NCBI GenBank assembly: GCA_019448385.1
Contig: JAGTXO010000026.1
Span: forward strand, 404,528-468,527
Reading direction: 5' to 3'
DNA length: 64,000 nt
Source: Diacronema lutheri
Lineage: Eukaryota; Haptophyta; Pavlovophyceae; Pavlovales; Pavlovaceae
Positions 53,655 to 61,799 of the stretch are shown here, in pieces; within the stretch, counting starts at the first letter, position 1, and every line of letters begins with the position of its first letter. A program made the position numbers and the translations under genes. The notes beneath the pieces are model-generated. The model had not been told where the DNA came from and did no database searches. It worked only from the letters and a program-made list of their open reading frames with translations.

Positions 53655-54056
53655 ATCGGCGGACCGATTGCGTTTTGGTGCGCCAGGCTCAATGCGCCAT
53701 CGCAGTGGCGGGCCCGCAGACGCAGACGCTGACATGCCCAACGCTGGGCACTGAGGCCGCAGGCCGGCCCTCCTGGACCTGGCGGGCGAGCTGCCCGCGC
53801 AGCGGCCACGCGAGCCTCGCACTGACCGTGGCGGTCGCTGCCACCGTGATAGCTGCGGGTGCGGCGGCCTTGGCCCCAACCCCATCATCCGTCTTCATCC
53901 CCGCCCTGCTCGCGCTCGCGGCCTACGTCGGCAATCCCTGCACCGGGATCCGCCCCGCGAAGTCCACACAAGACTTATCCGTGCTGCACGCCAGCCGCGC
54001 GCGCCGACGCGCGCCGCTCCCACACGCTCACCTCCGTTTCCGCGGGCGGCCCAACG

Positions 54057-54097
54057 CCCCCCCCCCCCCCCCCCTCCCCCCCCCCCCCCCCCCCCCC
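54057..54097 (+). repeat. poly-C run, 41 nt with one T
   Basis: A C run broken once by T at 54075. Confidence 0.9.
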
Positions 54098-54435
54098 GGC
54101 AGGCGGCCATCGAGCCGCATTAGCACACCCGCCCGGGGCCTCCCGCCGCACCCGCAGCGGCTCGGCGCCTTGAATCCTCCCGTCCCACGGGGTGAGGCCT
54201 TCAACCCGGGCCCAGCGCGCTCCGACTGCCTCACGCGCGCCAGCGCCAACCTCGGCGGCATGGTAGACCCCGAGCGAAAAGCCGCACTTCTCGCCGTCCT
54301 CGTCAGGCGCAAGTACGTTATCCTGCTCCTACTGCCGACGCGGCTCCCGCGCGCGCGGACTACTACGCCGGGCAGATCGCCGCAGACGCACGTGAGTGCA
54401 CACGTGCGGACAAGGCGCACACGCTCGACGTCCAG

Positions 54436-54652
54436 TTAGCGCACGTGCACGTGCGCGCCACTGGTCACATTTGAGCGTCCGTGCTCGCCCACAGCGTCGC
54501 CATCCACAAGATGCGCGCTGGAGCCATCCAAGCAGGGCTCTGCCTGCTCGGCTTCCGCAAGGCAATTTGGGCCGCGGACAGCGGACAGCGGACGGCGTGC
54601 GCGTGCGAGGTGCGAAAGGAGGAAGAAGGTAGGGAGAGTTGTGTGTGTGTGT

Positions 54653-54689
<37 letters not shown>

Positions 54690-56113
54690 CGGCCGCCGGA
54701 GACGAGGACGCACTCACCGCTGTTGGCAATGCGCGCGTCACGGAGACAACTTGGCGGGCCTCGCACGCAGCTGGGCCGATCGCCGCCGTAGAGATGTCTG
54801 CAGCCGTCTCCGCGATGCCGATCGTCGCATCTGTTGGCACCGCTGCCATCTGCCGCACCCGCGGCCAGGCTGCCGGCAAGGTCGGCGCGTCGGGCTCCGA
54901 GCTCGGCCACGCAGGCGATGCGGCCGACGGCGGTGACGCTGAGCCCAGCGCCGGGTCCAACGGCTCCACGTCGAGCCGGCTGTGAACGAGCATGCTCGCA
55001 CCACTTGCCCACGCCAGCGCGTCGGACTCAGGCACGTTGTAGATCTGCGCGGGCAACGCGCGTGCGTGCGGCAGGCGCGCGCGCGAGCTTTCAGGCCACG
55101 CGCGCGTGCCGCGCGGGAGGACGGGGCGGTCGCGGCTGCGCTCGACCGCCGGTCGCGGCACCGAGCGACCGTGCGCGCCGCCGCACGTTGTAGTCGTCGC
55201 ACGGAAACCAAGCCTCGTTGCGGAGCACGATGGCGACAAGGTGCCCGCTCATCGGCCCCTCGCCCACGTGCACCACGCCGGCGACGGGGAGGTGGTCGCG
55301 CCCGCCGAGCAGCAGCCGCGGCGCGCACACGAGCGCGCGGTTGTTCTTGCACTGCGAGCCATTGCCGCGCGTCGTGCGCGGCGCCTCGACAGCAATGCTG
55401 GCTGGCGTGAGCACGCCCGAGTGGCCCGCGTTCGTGTGGCGATCCCGCGGCGGCCCAGCGGCGCCCCCCAGAGCGTGTGCAAGCGCGCGCGCCGCATCGC
55501 CGCCGACGCTGACGAGTACGGCGATGCCCTCGCCGGCCTCTGAAGGCACGGCGATCTGCTCGAGCACTGGCCCGACGCGTGTGTCGGCTTCAAAGGCCGC
55601 AGCGAGCCCGGGCACTCGGCCGAGCAGCAACCGGAAGAACTCAGCGGCATCCTGCGGCGTCCTTCGCGCGCCACGGCCCGAGATGACGTCGATGACGGAC
55701 ACAAGACACAGCCGTGTCGGCGCCCTGGTGTCCTCGATCAGCGTGCCAAAGTCCCGAAAACGCGCCCTCTCGACGCTGTTGGCACGGCGCGAAGCGGAGC
55801 GAAGCATCGCACGGAGCATGTTCAGGGCGAAGAGCGATTGCATAAGGACGGTCGTGTAGCACGCGCTGCCCTCGTTTTTCGCGCCTGCGCCGCGCCGCGC
55901 AGCGCCGGGTGTGCGGGGTGCGCACGCAAGGTTTACGGCGGGTCGGAGAGAGGCCGACTGGGAACGCGCCGAACCCGGCGAGCCGTGCAGGCGCTCACCA
56001 CGCGGCACGTCGGGCACTCTCACCGGCCACATCGGGCCGATGAACGCGCCCCCCACAGGCTGCCGGCCGACGACTCGGAAGTTGCTCCAGGCGCTGCGCC
56101 GTGCACGCGTCAT
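54436..56113 (-). CDS. ubiquitin-specific peptidase (USP, family C19)
   Basis: Two exons by my reading: 56113-55187 and 55044-54436 (511 aa), with a GTGCG...CAG intron of 142 nt. The Cys box NEGSACYTTVLMQSLFAL carries the nucleophile. TPQDAAEFFRLLLG is the QQDA-type box. The His box is GPMSGHLVAIVLRNEAWFPCDDYN, with the catalytic His and the Asp-Asp pair, and the last strand is ASGASMLVHSRL. The full triad is kept, so it should cleave ubiquitin or a ubiquitin-like protein. The zinc-finger cysteines of many USPs are not evident. The start is uncertain: ATG 56113 is used, but a further intron before the Cys box is possible. The C-terminus runs through a poly-Pro stretch encoded by a poly-C run. 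It is co-oriented with the giant gene. Confidence 0.7.
54653..54684 (+). repeat. poly-G run, 32 nt, preceded by GT repeats
   Basis: A G run directly after a short GT dinucleotide array (54640-54652). It lies inside the last exon of the USP gene model, where the minus strand reads as poly-proline. Confidence 0.9.
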
Positions 56114-57103
56114 GCGCGCGCTGTTGCGGGCTACGCAGCAGAAACGACGGGGGAATAGGCGAGCGAGGGTTGGGCGCAGATCAGCGTGGTGGCGCGGCAA
56201 GACGAGCGCGCGCCGGGCGCCTGGCGCGGAGGCGCCCCGCGCGAGGACGCGAGCCGCTTCTCGCACCGGACGGGCGCCCACGCGCAAACCGGCTTTAGAG
56301 GGCCAGATGGATGGTGGCCGATGACGAATCAGCGCGGCACCCGCCTTTGAAAAAGGGCGTCGCGGCACTGCCCGAAAGCGGTACGGACGAGCCGGGCGCC
56401 ATGCATGGAACGATGCGACGGCGGCGTGAGCGCGGGACGATCTTGCCCAGGCAATTGTGCGCGTTCAGCGGGCGGCGCGCGCGTTGCGCGTGACGGGGCG
56501 CCGAGCGGCACACCGGCGGGGACCCGCTCGCCGCTGCCGTGGCATCCTCCGCTGCCGGCGTGCTGGCACGCACGCGCATTGCCGGCGCGAGGGGACGGCG
56601 AGTGCGCCTCGGCCGAACAGGCGCGAACGTTACGCCCGAGCGCGTGGCCGAGCACCGGATGGAAGCATGCTTCGTCATGCGGCGGCGACCCGCGCCGATT
56701 GCACGCAGCGCCGGCCTAGGCGCGCATCCGCCCGACGCGGATTTGGACGACGCGTCGACCGGCACGCCGAGCGTCTGCGTCTGCCTCGCGGCCGGTCGCG
56801 CCGGCCCCTCTTCGGCTCGCGGCCGCACGTGCGCCGCGCGCCGCTTCGGCGCGCGGCGCGGCGCGCCTGGAACGCGCGGAACATACGCGCGGTGCGCGGG
56901 CACGCCCGCAACGCGCCATTTTAGCGCGAGCAGTTCGGCAAGCTTGCAGCTCGCGAGCAGCCGGGCATGTGCCGCGGACACACAGTTCGCTGTGTGCGCC
57001 GGCCGCGACGACACGGCGTAGCGGCGCGAGGCTGGCGGCCGGGGCCACGGGCGTAATCGTGGCGCGACGCCATGGCATGAGTAATAAATCCATGAGTAAT
57101 AAA
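56114..57103. other. element interior, no firm gene
   Basis: Minus-strand frames here (for example SAAHARLLASCKLAELLALKW near 56900) look partly protein-like but match no family I know. A 15-bp unit (CATGAGTAATAAATC) is tandemly duplicated at about 57076-57105. Confidence 0.35.
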
Positions 57104-59400
57104 TCACGGGCCCAAGCTCACGCGCTGTACGGCCTCTCCCGCATGGCGTGCCAGGACCGCATTTTCGCTCGGCCACGCAGTGGACCACGGCGCGTTGTGC
57201 GCGCCCGGCGCGAGTGGTGCGAGTGGCGGGCCAAGCCGCGTCGCCCACGGAGCCCGCCCCCGGCTCGGCGGCACCGCTACCGCTTGCTCGCCGGGCCGCG
57301 CACCGCCGTCGCCGCCGCTGCGCGCTTGCCCTGCTTGCCGGCAGGCGGCGGCGGCGGCGGCGGCTGAGGTTGCGGCAGCGGCGCGAGCGCGACGCCGGAC
57401 GGCGGCAGCGCCGACGGCACGCGCGCGGCGGCGACCCACGCGGCGTCGGGCAGCGCGCCGGCTTGAGGCCCCTGCTTGCCGGCCGCATTGGCGCCGCCCT
57501 GCGCGCCCTAGAAGGGCGCGCAGGTACGCGGGCCAGTCGCGCGGCGCGCGGTGTTGGCGAGCACCCGCCGGCTGCGTGTCGGCCGCGAGCGGCGCGACGG
57601 GCGTCGCGCCGGCGGGTGCTGGGCAGCACCGCGCGCCGGCGTCGCGCCCGCCGCCAGCGCGCCGCCCGCCGCCGGCGCCGCGCGCGCCGTCCGAGCCGCG
57701 CCCGCCGCGCCCGCCGCCACCGCGCGCCGCCGCCGCGCATTCGCGCGCGGCGGCGACGGCGGCCGCGGCGAATGCCGCCGCCGCCGCCGCCGCCTCGCCA
57801 CCGCTGACCGCGCGGAGCACCTCTTTGAAGACGACGGTGCGCGTCACATGGTCCGGGCCAAGCGCAAAGCGGATGCGCGACGCGTGCCCGACGCGCGAAG
57901 CGGCCACGTAGAGCTGGCCGTGCGTGAAGCACGGCTCGGCGAGCCACACGCCCGCGCACCCGAGCGCTTGACCCTGCGCCTTGTTACGCCGGCCGCACCG
58001 GGAACTGGCGGTGCAGCCATGCAAACGCGAACGTGCCCTCGTCGGGCGAGTGGTGGTCGATGCGCGCGATGAGCACGGTGCTGTCGCGCCCGGCGGCCGC
58101 GCCGGGGCGCGCGCACTCGAGCAGCCGGCCGCCGGCGCGCACGCCGCGCACGACCAGCCGCGTGCCGCTGCACAGCCCCTCGCCGAGCGAGAGGAGGCGA
58201 GTGGCTACGAGCTCCGCCGGGTAGGCCGAGACGCCTCGGGCAGCTGCACGGGATCGAGCGGGAATGCGCCGGGCATGGCCCCCGCAGGCGGCACCGCCGC
58301 GGGAAAGGCGCCGTCGCCGAGGCTGCGCGGCAGCTTCGCCCACTCGCCCGCGCCGAGCGCGTCGCCCGTGTCGCGCGCCGCGTTCGAGGCGCGAGAGTTC
58401 TCGACCAAGGCGTACGGCCGATCGTGCTGCCACGATGCCGAGTACTCGAGGCAGGAGCGCACGATCTGCGCGCGCGAGCCGCGCCGCACCACCGGCAAGC
58501 ACTGGCAAAAGTCGCCGGCGAGCAGCAACGTCTTGCCGCCGAAGCGCTCGTCGACGCCCGTCACGTCGCGCAAACACCGATCGAGCGAGTCGAGGCGGCC
58601 CCGCTTCTGCATCGGCGCCTCGTCCCCCACGATCATTCGCCGCGGCGGCCACGGAGCGCCCGCGCTCGGAGCGCGGCACGCCATTGAACGGCTTGCCCGT
58701 CCGAGTCGGCGCCGACGGGCACCTTGAAGGTCGAGTGGAAGGTGCGGCCGTCGGGCAGCAGCGTGGCGGCGACGCCCGAGGACGCGCACACGACGACCGC
58801 GTGCCCATCCGCGCGCACGGCGGCGATGATGGCGCGCTCGACGAACGTCTTGCCCGTGCCGCCCGGCGCGTCGCAAAAGTGCAGCCGGTCGCCCACGCCG
58901 CGCAGCGCCGAGTCGACGACCGCGCCGTGGAGCGCGCGCTGCTGGCCGGTCTCGGCCATCGCCGCGCGCGCCGCCGCCGCGCTCGCAGCCTGCTCGGCGC
59001 GATCGTAGCCCTGCGCGCGCGCGAGCTCGCGCCCGCCCGGCCCGGCCGGCGCGCGCGCCGTGCGCAGACCGGCCACCGCCGCGAGCGCCGCCGCGCGCTC
59101 GCGCTCGTCGGGCACGTACAGCCCCGTGGAGTCGAACGTGTCGGCCCAGGCGGCCACGCTGTACGAGGCGAAGGCGTCCGAGCCGGGCTGCGGCCGCTGC
59201 TCGGCGCGCTTCGGGAGCATGACCCCGCACACGTTCCACTTGGTGCCAAACATCGAGCCCGTGAGCCCCGTGTAGACGCAGTCGAGCTGCGTGGCGATGG
59301 CGCAGACGTCCTCGTGCCGGATCTCGTCGACCGGTTCGCCATCCGTGGCGTCCAGGATGGCGACTGCGCCCGGGCCGTGACGCCGCGGCGTCGTTCGGCT
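57104..59400 (-). pseudogene. Helitron-like Pif1 DNA helicase with at least three frameshifts
   Basis: Helicase motifs appear in the right order but in different frames. Frame A (to about 58635): HFCDAPGGTGKTFVERA (Walker A), CASSGVAATLLPDGRTFHS. Frame B: MIVGDEAPMQKRG (motif II) and LLAGDFCQCLPV (motif III). Frame C (from about 58222): AYPAELVATRLLSLGEGLCSGTRLVV and HRQFPVRPA. Frame D (from about 57990): NKAQGQALGCAGVWL and GQLYVAASRVG. The spacing between FHSTFK and DEAPM is normal for the family, so the change of frame is an indel, not an intron; at the last junction about five residues are also missing. The family is the SF1B Pif1-type helicase found in Helitrons and related elements. No HUH Rep domain precedes it. 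The C-terminal tail is Ala/Arg-rich. Confidence 0.75.
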
Positions 59401-59454
59401 GCGTCACGGAGGAGCGCCATCCGTGCGCCACGGAGGAGCGGCAGGACCACGACG

Positions 59455-59520
59455 CGGCGTGACGCTGGACGACGCCATGCTGTCGAGGCGCCATGCTGTC
59501 GAGCCGCCATGCTCCGAGGC
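59455..59520. repeat. short tandem repeat GCCATGCTGTCGAG
   Basis: Two exact and one diverged copy (GCCATGCTCCGAG) in tandem, between the helicase remnant and the inverted-repeat element. Confidence 0.6.
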
Positions 59521-59526
59521 GCCGCC

Positions 59527-59838
59527 GCTTTCTAAAAGGGTGTAGGGTGTAGGGTGTAGGATGCAAAACAAGCCCTCCCCACATTTGGGCCCGACGTCAC
59601 TCCTTCTTCCGTCACAGCGTCATTCCTTCTCCCCCTATGGGACTTTCATAACCGTACTTATCCTACACCCTACACTATGTAAATACTTAGAGAATAGATC
59701 CATCCTACACTAAGTAAAAGTACTCGTATGTGAGTAACGTCACGGCTTCGAAGAAGGAATGACGTCGGGCCCAAATGTGGGGAGGGCTTGTTTTGCATCC
59801 GACACCCTACACCCTACACCCTTTTGAAAAGCGGCGCC
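59527..59838. mobile_element. MITE-like inverted-repeat element with telomere-like TGTAGGG ends
   Basis: The left arm (59527-59610) and right arm (59750-59838) are inverted copies of each other over about 80 bp with a few mismatches. Each has AAAAGGG, three tandem TGTAGGG-like units, then GCAAAACAAGCCCTCC and TTTGGGCCCGACGTCA. The central ~140 bp is AT-rich and contains further CCTACAC words. No coding capacity. The inverted similarity extends a few bases into the flanks (GGCGCCGC...CTTT). It is either a non-autonomous transposon or a palindrome made by inverted duplication. Confidence 0.7.
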
Positions 59839-60253
59839 GAAGGTGGGAGGAAGCCACCCGTATGCGCGCGTTTGAACGTGCGCGGACGGCCGTTGGCTTC
59901 GCGCCCTTTCGCCCACGGTTTGCGCGCCAACGGACCAGTCCTCCGCGGGCGCCGCGCATCGTCTCAGGGGCGGTCGGTGTGGTACGCCGCGCGCATCGTC
60001 AGCGCCGCGGCGTCGAGCTCGGCGAGCGAGGGCGCGTACGTGACGCCGCTCAGCACCTCGTCCGCGCCCGCCCTCGTCGCGCTCGCCGCCTCCGCAGTGC
60101 GCGCAGGCGGCTTCGTGACGGCACGCGAGGCCACGCCGCGCGCCGCAGGTGCCTTCGCGCGCTGCATCGTCTGTCTGCCGGTCCGACGCGCTCTGCTCTG
60201 AACGAACGGACGGCACGCCCGACGAGATCTCGTCGCGTGCACGCTCGCACAGC

Positions 60254-61086
60254 ATGTACCCCCAGAACGTCTCCGAGCTGCTGCCCGACGAGATCTTCGG
60301 CGACGAGCTGCTCGTCGACCGGCACTACCGCGTGCGCATCCTTCAGCGCGTCGCCCGCCGCCGCGATGCGGCCGAGGCCAACTTTTGGCTCGACGGCGGG
60401 CCCGCCGACTCGGTCGTCGGCGCGTGCATGTGCGGCCGAATCTACGCGCTCAAGTGCATGGGCCGGCTCGTCCGCGGCGCCCGGATCCTCGCGCTGCTGC
60501 GCAAGAACGTCGCGCTCGCCACGTGCCGCGCACACCTCATGGGCCACATGCTCCAGCGCATCGTCGGCGACAGCGGCGTCGCGCGGCTGCTGCAGCTGGT
60601 TGCAGCTCGTTCGCGAGGATCACGACACGCTCAACGCCGAGCACCAGGCCTTGGAAGCACAGCATGACACCGGCCAAGTCATGCGACGGCATGTGCGCGC
60701 GCGCCGACGCGCTCTCCAAGGACCTCGCACGGGCGCACGAGCACGCTCACAAGCTCGATGGCTATCTGGTGTGGTGCAGCGAGCGCCTCGGTGAGAGTGA
60801 CTCTTTCAACGGAGCGCTCGAGAACCTGAACACGCGGTGCAGCATGAGATGTGCTGGCTCCACGCCGAGATGTCGTCGCTCGTTGCGAGTTCGCCCGAGG
60901 CTTACGCGAACGACAGCGAGGCCACCGACTTCAAGGACCACGGCGTGTGCGTCGAGTTCGATGTCTTCAACCGCGACGGGGTCGAGGGCGCGCCCGTGCC
61001 CGCGACCGCGCCCACGAAGGCAGAGCCGGGCATCGAGTCCGAGTGCATCGCGCCCGCACAGGCAGAGCCGGGCAGCGAGTCCGAAG

Positions 61087-61110
<24 letters not shown>
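60254..61110 (+). pseudogene. unknown helical/coiled-coil-like gene with frameshifts
   Basis: Protein-like sequence begins at ATG 60254 (MYPQNVSELLPDEIFGDELL) and runs through an unusual Cys-containing segment (VVGACMCGRIYALKCMG) and HMLQRIVGDSG. It changes frame near 60597 (LVREDHDTLNAEHQALEAQ), near 60680 (CARADALSKDLARAHEHAH), and near 60840 (EMCWLHAEMSSLVAS...). It ends in Glu/Pro-rich repeats (KAEPGIESE). Heptad-like helices dominate. I do not recognise the family. Three frame changes without splice signals suggest decay or base errors. Confidence 0.45.
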
Positions 61111-61119
<9 letters not shown>

Positions 61120-61149
61120 GGCAGAGCCGCGCACCGAGCCCAAGTGAGC

Positions 61150-61799
61150 CAACGTGCCGCCGAACTCGCCCAAGCTCTCGTCGGTCGACAGTCAGGCCAC
61201 CGAGTACAAGACCTCCTACGCGAACTCACGTGCTCGCCACCTGCAACGCCTCGAGTTTACGCACGCGTTCGAGTCTGTGCAGGCCGAGGTCGCTTAGCCA
61301 AAGCGCGCCAAGGTTCCGGCCACCGGCGCATCGAGGCGCTGGCTGCGCAACACGGCGGTGCGCAACACCCGCAGCTCGGCCAACGGCAAGTAGCGCGCCG
61401 GCGCAGCGCACGGTATGCCGCGGCGAGCTCAGTCGCGAAGAGTGTCCGACTGGCCGCGCCCTCCACGGGGTGCACGCGCACTCGGCGCGGTCCGGTCAGT
61501 CAGGGGGCCTTAGCTTGCGCGATGCCAGTTGCGAGCCCCCCCGGAATCCGCCATTCTATTCTACTAGGCGTAAATCACCCAAGCCCTTCCGGTCGCCCGC
61601 ATTCCGGGGTCGGACCCGCCGTCGGCCCGGCTCGGGCCCTCCGTCCGCCGCGCCCGCTCGACCCCGAATTCTACTCCAAATCGGCCGGTCAGGAGGGTGT
61701 CTCGGTCCTAGGCTCGTCATAAGCCTCGCCCCGACCCCTCGAGCGCTCATTGGCTGGCTTTTAACCCTTGATTGTACGACCCGGGTCGTACTCTCAGCC
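61150..61799. other. intergenic with an 18-bp palindrome
   Basis: No gene recognised. It contains the perfect palindrome GTACGACCCGGGTCGTAC at 61774-61791 and a CATTGGCTGG word (61748-61757). A TATA-like CCTATATAGGGG lies just beyond, near 61830, inside the oligopeptidase tail. Confidence 0.4.

Larger units (their letters stand above)
51718..54435. other. element interior between giant gene and USP gene, with poly-C runs and a possible retroelement trace
   Basis: No firm gene. The plus strand carries a long frame with protein-like stretches: a hydrophobic helix near 53820-53920, and near 54190-54360 GEAFNPGPARSD followed by NLGGMVDPERKAALLAVLV and RRKYVILLLL. That layout resembles the NPGP lead and the N-terminus of the AP-endonuclease-like domain of LINE retrotransposons, but it breaks off. 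The minus strand also has long, less convincing frames. Three poly-C runs interrupt the region. Confidence 0.35.

Noticed and set aside
52090-53754. A firm gene on the plus strand between the giant gene and the USP gene
   Set aside because: The stretches look protein-like in two different plus-strand frames and are cut by poly-C runs. I can support only a possible LINE-like trace.
57104-61110. HUH Rep nuclease or DDE/tyrosine transposase
   Set aside because: I looked for HUH, DDE-like and R-H-R-Y patterns near the helicase and found none that I could support.
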